Assembly (NCBI GenBank): GCA_002427755.1
Contig: DIYO01000004.1
Coordinates: 453,820 to 517,819, forward strand
DNA from: Roseivirga sp. UBA6052
GTDB lineage: Bacteria; Bacteroidota; Bacteroidia; Cytophagales; Cyclobacteriaceae
Direction: 5' to 3'
DNA: 64,000 nucleotides
The notes under the pieces are model-generated. The model ran no database searches. It had not been told where the DNA came from and saw only the letters and a program-made list of their open reading frames with translations. The position numbers and the translations under genes were made by a program. Shown piece after piece: positions 53,597 through 61,918 of the stretch (positions are counted from its first letter, which is position 1; each line of letters starts with the position of its first letter).

Positions 53597-54976
53597 TTAT
53601 TCATGTCTGAGTGAAGTGATCGGATCTTGTTCAGCTGCTCTTTTTGCTGGCGTGATACCGAAGATCAAACCTACAGTTGCTGCTACCCCAAAGGAGATGA
53701 AAATTGATGTAAGGCTAATTGATGTAGGGAAATCAGCCAGCGAACTAACCGCATACGCTAACCCGACTCCAAGTATTACACCAACTAGGCCACCTGTAAC
53801 TGAAATCATAACCGACTCAAACAAGAATTGCATAATGATGTCAGTTTTCTGAGCTCCGATAGACAGTCTTAAACCAATCTCTTTAATCCTCTCTAGTACA
53901 GAAGCAAGCATAATATTCATAATACCGATACCACCTACTAATAGAGAAATTGCCGCAATAGCTGCTAAAACTATGTTGAATATGTTCTGAGTTCTTTGTT
54001 GTTGTTTTAGGAGTAGTTCAGGTATGGTGATTTCAAAATCAACAACTCCAAAGTGTCGCCTTTCCAGCATTCTTGCCATTACATCAGCTGTTGGGTTCAG
54101 CTTTTCAGAATCAGCAACCTGGACAACGAGTCTATCAATTTGATGGTAGTTACTAGGCTTGGAATCATCTTCGTCATCGTTATTCGATGGTCTCACAAAT
54201 CTTAGCCAAAAAGGTCCACCTGATGGTCCTCCAAAACTCTTTTTAAGTCCAGAACCAGTCACTAAATCTCTGTTGATATATCTGATCAATACGGTTTGGA
54301 TAGGTGTATAAACATCCATGTTATAATCTCTAATTCCGAGATTAGATATGGCCTTCTCAGAGATAAAACGCTCCTTTAATACACCAATAACTTCTAGCCA
54401 CTGGTTTCCAACTTTAATCTTCTTACCAATTGGGTTTTCTTGAGGGAAGAATTTCGTCTGAATTCCTTTTCCAATAATACACACTGGTTTTCCCAAACGA
54501 AGCTGTTCATCGTTAAACATCTTCCCTTCGTTCAGATCGAAGTTGGCCACTTCGAAATAACTAGGTTCAACGCCAACTAATTTTGAAGACCTTCTCAGAC
54601 CATTTTTAATAATGTAGGTCTCAAGTAAAATCTCAGGACTAAGTTTTTGTACACCTGGTATAGAATTCTTGATGCTTTCTACATCCAAGAGCTTTAACCC
54701 TGGTGAAAACTTTTTGCTCTCACTTTCTTCAACTTCGCCAATAGCTTGTTCAGTTTGCTCTACTCTTGGTTGAACAATGATATTATTAACGCCTACTAAT
54801 TCAATTTGCTCAAGTATCTCTTGCTGAGCACCATTACCAATGGCAAGCATGGCAATTACTGCCGCTACTCCAAATATGATACCCAATGCCGTTAAAAGAG
54901 ACCTAACTTGATTTGCCAATACTGCTTCTAAAGCAATATAGAAGTTAGACCAAACGCTCTTTTTGGTAATCTTCAT
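53597..54976 (-). CDS. MacB-type ABC transporter permease (no ATPase domain)
   Basis: Four-helix FtsX/MacB permease of 459 residues. An N-terminal helix (about 20-45, LTALGIIFGVAAVIAMLAIG) leads to a long periplasmic MacB core domain and three C-terminal helices (about 335-450) with GGIGIMNIMLASVLERIKEIGLR, the classic MacB segment. Unlike MacB of E. coli it has no fused ATP-binding domain, and no ATPase gene is adjacent. The ATPase must be encoded elsewhere. Confidence 0.88.
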   Translation of the reverse strand: MKITKKSVWSNFYIALEAVLANQVRSLLTALGIIFGVAAVIAMLAIGNGAQQEILEQIELVGVNNIIVQPRVEQTEQAIGEVEESESKKFSPGLKLLDVESIKNSIPGVQKLSPEILLETYIIKNGLRRSSKLVGVEPSYFEVANFDLNEGKMFNDEQLRLGKPVCIIGKGIQTKFFPQENPIGKKIKVGNQWLEVIGVLKERFISEKAISNLGIRDYNMDVYTPIQTVLIRYINRDLVTGSGLKKSFGGPSGGPFWLRFVRPSNNDDEDDSKPSNYHQIDRLVVQVADSEKLNPTADVMARMLERRHFGVVDFEITIPELLLKQQQRTQNIFNIVLAAIAAISLLVGGIGIMNIMLASVLERIKEIGLRLSIGAQKTDIIMQFLFESVMISVTGGLVGVILGVGLAYAVSSLADFPTSISLTSIFISFGVAATVGLIFGITPAKRAAEQDPITSLRHE

Positions 54977-54985
54977 AGTAAGGAA

Positions 54986-56479
54986 TTATTGACCTGGTTG
55001 TCCTGAACGAGTAGATGCACCACCTGGTCTTCCGCCAGAAGGTCTTCCACCACCTCTGTTGCCACCACCACGCTGGAATTGCTGCATGCGCTCTCTCATT
55101 TCAGCAGGAGAATTAATACCAAAGCTTTTCATTCTTTGGATCATATCTGGAGACATCGGTGTTCCATCTCTATTGAGCCACTGCTCTTCTTCGAACTCTT
55201 CAACCTCAGGCTTTAAGTTTCTTAAACCGTTTAATTCAGCAATAAGCTTTGGCTCTTTTCCTTCAGCATTAGACGGCATAGATAGATAAAGGACATCTCC
55301 TTCATTCACACCCATCTCAATAACAGCTTCATTGCTGTTGGTCAAACCAACCTTAACCTCTTCTACTTTTCCGCCTTTCTTCACTACGTAGTTAATAGAA
55401 TCATTCCAGACATGAAGTACTTCTAAAGGCACATGGATAACTGAATCTAATTTTTGAGTCAAGATGATATTACTGGTAGTCATAGCGGGACGAAGGTCTC
55501 TATCTCTTTCATTCAACCTTACCACCACTTCAAATACTTTTGCATCAGAGTTAGGATTCTGCTGTCCTACTCTTGCCACTCTTATAACCTTTCCGGTAAG
55601 CTCTTTATCAGGAAATGCATCTAAGCCAATCTCTACAGTCTGACCTGATTTTACCTTTCTGATGTCCACCTCATTGATGTAAGTAGTAGAAATCATGCTC
55701 GAAAGATCTGGTAACTCAGCAACGTTAGGAGAATAGACACTAATTGAAGAACCTTCAACTATTCTGTCGCCACCGAAGCCTCCTTTGGTATAGATCACCA
55801 TTCCATCTTGTGGTGCATTAATGGTAAACTCACCCATTAAGGATCTCATTTTATTGTAGCGGTCTGTAACCCTTCTTAAATCAGCAGTTTGCTCAATCAT
55901 TCGAGTTTTCGCCTGTTCCTGTCTCAAGCCATAGTTCTCAATGGCTCTTTCTTTATCTCTTTGAAGCTTCTCTAACTCATTCTCATATCTTTGAATGGTT
56001 GCAGGTGGCTCAAAAGCTGATTGCTCTAGCTGTAATTTTTTCTCTGCGATTTGATAGTCAAGATTAATCAGTTTATCTCTCTCTCCTCTCAAAGTTAGTG
56101 CTGTATCAATTTTCGCACTTTCGTATTCTGCGTTTTCAGCATCTACTCTGTCTTTCTCTGTCTGAATTTTGTCATAAAGCTCTCCTGGATCTAGTTGAGC
56201 TACAAACTGCCCTTTTCTCACTTGAGTACCTTCGTCAACCAATCTTTGAACTGTTAGATTACGAATACCATAATCTCTTGCTGAAACCGGACCAACAATC
56301 TTAGTAGATCTTTCTGCAGACAACTCGCCAGTGGTGGTTACTTCTACAGTGAAATCTCCCTTTTCAGCAGATACAAAAAGTGCTGGCCCTTCTTCTCCGT
56401 CCGATGGATTTAAGAATACTATGGAAGCTATTATGGCTACCACTATGATTCCTCCAAAAATGATTAGTTTCTTCTTCAT
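54986..56479 (-). CDS. MacA/RND-type periplasmic adaptor protein
   Basis: Membrane-fusion protein bridging permease and outer-membrane channel. One N-terminal anchor helix (about 5-22), a beta-barrel/lipoyl part (RLVDEGTQVRKGQFVAQLDPGELY), a long coiled-coil hairpin (about 100-215), then barrel and membrane-proximal domains (TYINEVDIRKVKSGQTVEIGL). The tail is Gly/Arg-rich and low complexity (RGGGNRGGGRPSGG). It is 9 bases before the permease gene. Export substrate unknown. Confidence 0.88.
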   Translation of the reverse strand: MKKKLIIFGGIIVVAIIASIVFLNPSDGEEGPALFVSAEKGDFTVEVTTTGELSAERSTKIVGPVSARDYGIRNLTVQRLVDEGTQVRKGQFVAQLDPGELYDKIQTEKDRVDAENAEYESAKIDTALTLRGERDKLINLDYQIAEKKLQLEQSAFEPPATIQRYENELEKLQRDKERAIENYGLRQEQAKTRMIEQTADLRRVTDRYNKMRSLMGEFTINAPQDGMVIYTKGGFGGDRIVEGSSISVYSPNVAELPDLSSMISTTYINEVDIRKVKSGQTVEIGLDAFPDKELTGKVIRVARVGQQNPNSDAKVFEVVVRLNERDRDLRPAMTTSNIILTQKLDSVIHVPLEVLHVWNDSINYVVKKGGKVEEVKVGLTNSNEAVIEMGVNEGDVLYLSMPSNAEGKEPKLIAELNGLRNLKPEVEEFEEEQWLNRDGTPMSPDMIQRMKSFGINSPAEMRERMQQFQRGGGNRGGGRPSGGRPGGASTRSGQPGQ

Positions 56480-56802
56480 GACTTATTTCTGTTTCGGTTT
56501 GCGAAATTATCGCGATATATCCTTTTTTATCGCCCACCTAAAAAACTTTACAACCTCCTGAATAATTGGTCGAAAACTCGATTGTGAACTTAATATCCGA
56601 CCACAAAACATTATGATAGTGCAAATGTTTTGCCGTCTACATAGTTTAATACGACCTTTTTGATGCTCTGAAGACTGCTTAGGTTTAATGACTTTTTGCC
56701 ATTTATAAGAGCGGTAAATAGTACATCCCACTAGAGATTTAGTCCTTTAGACGGTATCTATTTTGTTACAAATTGATTTCTATCTTTGACGAAAATTTTT
56801 CG
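56480..56802. other. Intergenic region between the adaptor and methyltransferase genes
   Basis: About 320 bases between divergent starts. It contains a perfect palindrome TATCGCGATA (56508-56517) about 29 bases from the adaptor ATG, and the methyltransferase promoter box at 56781. No RNA gene or reading frame is convincing. A TGGTCG/CGACCA pair (56567 and 56598) is probably chance. Confidence 0.4.
56781..56788 (+). promoter_or_regulatory. Promoter -7 element of the methyltransferase gene
   Basis: TATCTTTG, an exact TAnnTTTG, 14 bases before ATG 56803. It lies within the longest open frame (TTG at 56773), which is why the later ATG is chosen. Confidence 0.6.
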
Positions 56803-57570
56803 ATGCAAAAGGTTATCAGTTTTATGCTCAGGCATGTGCCTAGAAAACAGCTTCAATACTTTAGTCATTATGTATTGAGGGTAGTTAGCCTATTTATGCG
56901 AGGGAATAATGTGGAATGTCCAATATGCGAAATCAGCTACCGAAAATTCCTACCCTATGGTAGGCTAAATCCACGGCCGAATGCCCTATGTCCTGACTCT
57001 CTTTCGCTTGAAAGGCATAGACTGATGTGGCTATACTTAAAAGAGAAAACGAATTTCTTCACTGATGACCTGAAGCTCTTGCATATTGCTCCAGAGTTGT
57101 GCTTCATCAAGAGGTTCAAATCTATGCCAAACATAGACTATACCTCAGCTGATTTAGAATCACCACTGGCCGATGTCAAAATGGATGTGCATCAAATACC
57201 TTTTGAAGAGAATACTTTCGATGTGGCCTTCTGTAATCATGTAATGGAACATGTTGAAGATGATATAAAAGCCATGTCGGAAATCAACAGAGTTCTAAAA
57301 CCAGGAGGATGGGCTATTATTCAATCTCCACAAGATTATAGCAGAGAAGACACTTTTGAAGATCCATCAATAACTGACCCTAAAGAAAGAGAAAGAGTGT
57401 ACTGGCAAGACGACCATGTTAGACTATACGGACTTGACTATGGTAAAAGGCTTGAAAAAGCAGGCTTCAAAGTGAAAGAAGACAGGTTCGTAATGGAATT
57501 GCCGGCAGATCGGGTAAAAAGATTTGCTCTTCCTTCTAAGGAAATCATTTATTTCTGTGCGAAGGGCTGA
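56803..57570 (+). CDS. Class I SAM-dependent methyltransferase (type 11)
   Basis: 255 residues. A small N-terminal cysteine-bearing part (CPICEISYRKF, then PNALCPDSLSLERHR) may bind a metal or be structural. The Methyltransf_11 fold follows, with FDVAFCNHVMEHVEDD and MSEINRVLKPGGWAII. The usual first SAM loop is replaced by LLHIAPELCF. The substrate is unknown. The 3' end overlaps the convergent glycosyltransferase gene by 22 bases. Link to polysaccharide or lipid modification is inferred from its neighbours. Confidence 0.85.
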   Translation: MQKVISFMLRHVPRKQLQYFSHYVLRVVSLFMRGNNVECPICEISYRKFLPYGRLNPRPNALCPDSLSLERHRLMWLYLKEKTNFFTDDLKLLHIAPELCFIKRFKSMPNIDYTSADLESPLADVKMDVHQIPFEENTFDVAFCNHVMEHVEDDIKAMSEINRVLKPGGWAIIQSPQDYSREDTFEDPSITDPKERERVYWQDDHVRLYGLDYGKRLEKAGFKVKEDRFVMELPADRVKRFALPSKEIIYFCAKG

Positions 57571-58529
57571 TTGCCTCTAGGTGCTACAACTTCGGATATC
57601 AGACCCATACCGTAGGCAAAAAGCTGAATGAAGCTCGTAGATATACTCATTAATCCAATTGATAAGCTTCTATTCTTGGCTGCGCTGTGAATAAAAATCA
57701 ATCCAAAAAAACCAGCTAGTAGCAAAGCACCAAGCCTGAACAAATCATGTTGCCATAACAAAGTACTCAACCATGCGAAAACCGCTAGCACAAAGAACAG
57801 AGGCAACAAGTGGACCAGCTTAATCTCACCCGGAAAGTAGCGATTGACATTGATTCTAGCTCTACCAAAAAAATGAAGTTGCTTGTAGAATTGGCTAAAG
57901 CTGGTCCTTCTTTTGTGATAAACGAATGCTTTTTCAACTAGTCCAGTCATAAATCCTGAATTAATTATTCTAATACTAAACTCAATATCTTCACCCATAC
58001 GGGTAAGATTATAGCCACCGGTTTGCTCAAACACTCGTTTGGAAATACCCATATTGAAGCTTCGTGGATGAAATTTACCAACGTGTGATTTATTGCCTCT
58101 TATTCCCCCTGTAGTAAAAGGGGATGTCATAGAATAACTAATGGCTTTTTGAAGATTATTGAAAGATTCATGCGCCTTATCAGGACCACCGAAAGCATCT
58201 ACTTGATTTTGATCCAAGAATTTATCTACCTCTTGAAAGTAAGTAGGAGGAATTATACAATCAGAATCAAAGACGACAAAGAAATCTCCTTGAGCTTTTT
58301 CAAAACCATAGTTCCGAGTAAAGCCTTGTCCTGAATTTTCCTTGTAGTGATAGTGAACGTTCAATCTGTCTTTAAAAGAGGCGACCACTTCTTTGCAAGT
58401 CTCATCAGATCCATCTTCAATAACCAGAACCTCGAAATCCTCATATTGCTGATCTAGCAATGAATCTAGTAGTTCTTTTATTTCTTGAGGTCTATTAAAG
58501 ACCGGGATTACTACGGAATATTTAGGCAT
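57549..58529 (-). CDS. GT2-family glycosyltransferase with C-terminal membrane helices
   Basis: 326 residues. A GT-A domain (1-220) begins MPKYSVVIPVFNRP, with the metal-binding region VFDSDCIIPP and the acceptor segment GEDIEFSIRI. Two or three membrane helices follow (about 240-310). This is the layout of membrane-anchored transferases for polysaccharide or glycolipid synthesis. Donor and acceptor sugars are unknown. Its ATG overlaps the stop of the upstream glycosyltransferase by 1 base. Confidence 0.88.
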   Translation of the reverse strand: MPKYSVVIPVFNRPQEIKELLDSLLDQQYEDFEVLVIEDGSDETCKEVVASFKDRLNVHYHYKENSGQGFTRNYGFEKAQGDFFVVFDSDCIIPPTYFQEVDKFLDQNQVDAFGGPDKAHESFNNLQKAISYSMTSPFTTGGIRGNKSHVGKFHPRSFNMGISKRVFEQTGGYNLTRMGEDIEFSIRIINSGFMTGLVEKAFVYHKRRTSFSQFYKQLHFFGRARINVNRYFPGEIKLVHLLPLFFVLAVFAWLSTLLWQHDLFRLGALLLAGFFGLIFIHSAAKNRSLSIGLMSISTSFIQLFAYGMGLISEVVAPRGNQPFAQK

Positions 58530-59509
58530 TAGTCGAGGCCGATGGTCTCATCAAAGATATAATCTTGTGGTTTATGGTTGTTCATGACCATCATTTCTCC
58601 TAGAAAACCTGCTAAAAATAACTGCATACCTATGATGATAGCTGTTAGTGCAATAAAAAACAGGGGTTGATCAACCACATCTCTGTAATCCGGAGTCTGG
58701 AGAATATAAATAGCCCTAACCTTCTCCCAAATAATTCCTATCACGGCAAAGAAACCCAAAACGAAAGAAATGGTACCGAGCGTACCAAAGAAGTGCATCG
58801 GTCTTTTTTTGTAACGAGAAACAAAAGTGATAGATAACAAATCCAGAAACCCGAAAATAAACCGCTCTAAACCAAACTTGGTTACTCCGTATTTTCTAGC
58901 TCTATGCTCAACTACTTTCTCAGATATTTTTTCAAATCCATTCCTCTTGGCTATCACAGGAATGTATCGATGCATCTCACCATAGATATCTAAGGTCTTT
59001 ACCAGCTTCAAATCATAAGCCTTTAGACCGCAGTTAAAATCATGAAGTTTAATGCCGGAAAGAATTCTGGTAACCCAATTGAAGAATTTTGACGGGACCG
59101 TTTTACTGATAGGGTCAAAACGCTTTTGTTTCCATCCGCTAACCAGATGATTACCTGACTTAATCATTTCATAAAGCTCCGGAATCTCGTCTGGGCTATC
59201 TTGTAAATCGGCATCCATGGTTATAACCACTTCACCTTTTGCATGCTGAAAACCTACATTTAAAGCAGCAGATTTTCCATAATTCCTATTAAACTTTATC
59301 GCCTTGATTGGGTGCAGCTTTGACAAATCTTGTATGACTTGCCAAGAGTTGTCTCTACTCCCATCGTCAACTAATATTAGTTCATAAGAAAAGCCATGTG
59401 TATCCATCACACGGCTTATCCAATCTGTTAATTCTGTTAATGATTCATCCTCATTATAAAGAGGAACCACAATTGAAATCTGTATCAAATTAGAAATCTT
59501 CTGCTTCAT
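58529..59509 (-). CDS. GT2-family glycosyltransferase, polyprenyl-phosphate-sugar synthase type
   Basis: About 326 residues. The N-terminal GT-A domain shows ISIVVPLYNEDESL, LILVDDGSRDNSW and the DxD-like TMDADLQDSPDE. Two C-terminal membrane helices (about 228-255 and 270-305) match the DPM1/ArnC-like group that charges polyprenyl phosphate with a sugar. A GTG at 59524 could extend it by 5 residues; ATG 59509 is preferred. It overlaps the upstream DUF4199 gene by 20 bases, so coupled translation is likely. Confidence 0.88.
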   Translation of the reverse strand: MKQKISNLIQISIVVPLYNEDESLTELTDWISRVMDTHGFSYELILVDDGSRDNSWQVIQDLSKLHPIKAIKFNRNYGKSAALNVGFQHAKGEVVITMDADLQDSPDEIPELYEMIKSGNHLVSGWKQKRFDPISKTVPSKFFNWVTRILSGIKLHDFNCGLKAYDLKLVKTLDIYGEMHRYIPVIAKRNGFEKISEKVVEHRARKYGVTKFGLERFIFGFLDLLSITFVSRYKKRPMHFFGTLGTISFVLGFFAVIGIIWEKVRAIYILQTPDYRDVVDQPLFFIALTAIIIGMQLFLAGFLGEMMVMNNHKPQDYIFDETIGLD

Positions 59510-59999
59510 TTTTAATGATGGCACTTACGATTGATCCCCAAACTAAGCCACCTAATAAGACAAATATAATACCCATTACTACAAGTATTTCAGGACTGGA
59601 AAAACCTGCTGAAAATCCCTGCATTGAATCAATTTGTTCTTCTGACATTCCCTGGTCTCTCCATGCATCTTGCATAGCATCCTGCATACGCTCAGTTATC
59701 CCAGGATCCAATATTTTAACATAAGCATAGTAAACTACATTTCTAATACCCGCACAAATCACAGCAGCTACCATACTGATCCTAAAACCTTCTCCAAAGG
59801 TCATAAAACCTCCATTAGCAGTTTTAAACTCTTTTGTAGCTAAAACATAAATTACAATAGCAATAACAATGTTTAAAAATCCAAGCCATGTAGCTTGTGT
59901 CTCTAAAATCAATGGCACTACTGCTAACAATGCGGTAATTAACCCATAGATAACACCCCATTTTTTAGCTACCTGTCCTGTTGATATTTGCTCGTCCAT
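59490..59999 (-). CDS. DUF4199 membrane protein, copy 1
   Basis: 169 residues with about four membrane helices (near 15-32, 38-52, 75-95 and 135-160). The family signature FKTANGGFMTFGEGFRISM falls near residue 58. Function of DUF4199 is unknown. It shares its layout with the DUF4199 gene at 60117, so the two are paralogues in one operon. It precedes a glycosyltransferase with overlapping ends. Confidence 0.83.
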   Translation of the reverse strand: MDEQISTGQVAKKWGVIYGLITALLAVVPLILETQATWLGFLNIVIAIVIYVLATKEFKTANGGFMTFGEGFRISMVAAVICAGIRNVVYYAYVKILDPGITERMQDAMQDAWRDQGMSEEQIDSMQGFSAGFSSPEILVVMGIIFVLLGGLVWGSIVSAIIKNEAEDF

Positions 60000-60116
60000 T
60001 TTGTTTGGTTTAAAGTTGACGTATTGAAAATAATCTATTTTTCTCTAACATAGTCAAGACAGGCCTTATCGATGGATAGAATTATTTAAGCGTTTGATAT
60101 TAATGTTAAGCGTTTT

Positions 60117-60665
60117 TTATTGTCTTTGGCGTGTTCTTAAAACAATAGAAAATATTGGAGTCAGGAATAGTCCTATGACAACCTTCTTCAAAAACACATC
60201 GAGAATCAGTTGGCTTTTAGTAATGCTTTCAACCATTTCTAGCTGCCCTTCAAAGAATTCTTCAGGATTATCTTCAACGCCAGCAAGGATTAAATCCTTC
60301 ATATTTATCATATCCTCTTTCTGAATCGCTTTATACTCCACGATAAATTCTGGTTCTATCCAATTGATGAAGCCAGTATAGAACACCATAAAACTAAAGC
60401 TGATAGCTAAGTAAGATATAAAGCCAATGGTCATGCCGTGGTAAAATCTCAGCTCCTCTCCATTAAAAGATGACTTGAAATCTTTAATGGGTAAAAAGCT
60501 GAATACTCCAATTATTATAATGTCCAGAATAAAACTGATAAGATTTCTCCATGGCTGTTGATCTAAATAAAAAAACAGTAAAAAAGATATAATGGCCATT
60601 ATACCGCCTACTAAGCCATACTTAAGACCCAGTTTCGGTATTGCAGGATTGATTTTAGTACTCAT
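60117..60665 (-). CDS. DUF4199 membrane protein, copy 2
   Basis: 182 residues with about four membrane helices (near 18-33, 42-58, 75-96 and 155-175). FKSSFNGEELRFYHGMTIGF matches the DUF4199 signature of copy 1 at low identity. The large loop between helices 3 and 4 is acidic (EDNPEEFFEGQLEM). Its start overlaps the dihydroorotase-like gene by 11 bases. A 117-base gap with no visible feature follows before copy 1. Function unknown. Confidence 0.82.
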   Translation of the reverse strand: MSTKINPAIPKLGLKYGLVGGIMAIISFLLFFYLDQQPWRNLISFILDIIIIGVFSFLPIKDFKSSFNGEELRFYHGMTIGFISYLAISFSFMVFYTGFINWIEPEFIVEYKAIQKEDMINMKDLILAGVEDNPEEFFEGQLEMVESITKSQLILDVFLKKVVIGLFLTPIFSIVLRTRQRQ

Positions 60666-61917
60666 TTAAATGCAAATGTCCTTTATTGACAGTACCTATG
60701 ATTTTGCCTCGTAACTCCTTTCCAAAAAATGGAGAAGCCTCAGATTTAGATTGATTGGACTGTTGACCGAGTGTCCATGACTGAGATGGGTCAAAAAGAG
60801 TAAAACATGCCTGAGCTCCTTCTTTAATCTCCTGATAATCTATCCCAAGTCTTTCTCTAGGGTTGGTAGTAAATGTCTGAACTACATCTTCAAATTTATC
60901 CCCTAAGGCTGATAGGATTGTAGAAAAATATGTTTGCTGATTTGAAGAACCGAACTCAGCCAAATCAAATTCCAATTTTTTACTTTCTACATCTTGAGGG
61001 TTATGATCTGAAACAATAGCATCAACTGAACCATCAAGAACACCTTCTATCAATGCCAATCTATCCTCCTTTAACCTATAAGGAGGATTTACTTTTAAAT
61101 TGGTATCATAGCCTTCTAATGCATTATCCTCAAAGAACAGATAATTGACTCCTACATCACAAGACACATCCAAACCTGATGTTTTTGCTCGTTTGATTAA
61201 TTCAAGTCCTTCCTTAGTAGAGACTAAACTAAAGTGAAGTTTGCCACCGGCATACTTCAATAGTTCAATGTTTCTATGAATTGCCAGAGACTCCGAAAGT
61301 GATGAGAATCCTCTCATTCCCAAGTAAGTACTTACTTCACCTTCATGCATTTGACCATAATCAGTCAGCAATTTATCCTGAGATTTATCAATTAGAAGAC
61401 CGTTAAACTTCTGTAGATATTGAAGACCCTTTATAAATACATCAGAATGCCATATTGGCTTTTCGCCATCAGAAAAGGCTACTGCTCCAGATGAATGTAA
61501 ATCAATCATTTCTGTTAGCTCAGTACCTTCACATTTTTCGGTAAGAGCCCCTACGGGATAAAGCGTAATTTTAGCGGCCTTATTGAATCGTAGATAGTAA
61601 GAGATTGCATTCTTGTTTGAGATAACCGGAGAAGTATTCGGCATTAAAACCACATCAGTAAAACCTGATGCCTGAGCCAAAGCAGTACCTGATTCTAAAT
61701 CTTCCTTATGCTCATATCCCGGGTCATTAAAATTGGCCCTCATGTCTATCCAGCCTAAACTTAATTTGAGATTCTCACTCTTAACTATATTACCTGAATA
61801 ATCAATATGGTCTTCAATCGATTTGATTAGTCCATTAGAAACAAGAATATCTTTGGTAGACTTATGAAGAGAAGAATTAGGTTGAATAATCTCCGCAGCA
61901 CGGATCAAAAATTCCAT
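60655..61917 (-). CDS. Dihydroorotase-like protein lacking zinc ligands (PyrC'-like)
   Basis: Amidohydrolase of the dihydroorotase class I type, 420 residues. The fold is clear: IDMRANFNDPGYEHKED aligns with the usual DMHVHLREPG block, and VVLMPNTSPV and SDHNPQD follow. The zinc ligands are missing: the HxH pair is R60-A61-N62, TPHHL has become GVNYL, and the His before VST is Leu. Only the catalytic Asp (D304) remains. It is probably inactive, like pseudo-dihydroorotases that support aspartate transcarbamoylase. It sits 1 base after the BatA gene. Confidence 0.85.
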   Translation of the reverse strand: MEFLIRAAEIIQPNSSLHKSTKDILVSNGLIKSIEDHIDYSGNIVKSENLKLSLGWIDMRANFNDPGYEHKEDLESGTALAQASGFTDVVLMPNTSPVISNKNAISYYLRFNKAAKITLYPVGALTEKCEGTELTEMIDLHSSGAVAFSDGEKPIWHSDVFIKGLQYLQKFNGLLIDKSQDKLLTDYGQMHEGEVSTYLGMRGFSSLSESLAIHRNIELLKYAGGKLHFSLVSTKEGLELIKRAKTSGLDVSCDVGVNYLFFEDNALEGYDTNLKVNPPYRLKEDRLALIEGVLDGSVDAIVSDHNPQDVESKKLEFDLAEFGSSNQQTYFSTILSALGDKFEDVVQTFTTNPRERLGIDYQEIKEGAQACFTLFDPSQSWTLGQQSNQSKSEASPFFGKELRGKIIGTVNKGHLHLNEY

Positions 61918-61918
61918 G

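Noticed and set aside
56567..56603. Inverted TGGTCG/CGACCA pair with a 25-base gap
   Set aside because: Arms of 6 bases at this distance are expected by chance in AT-rich DNA, and no regulatory context is seen.
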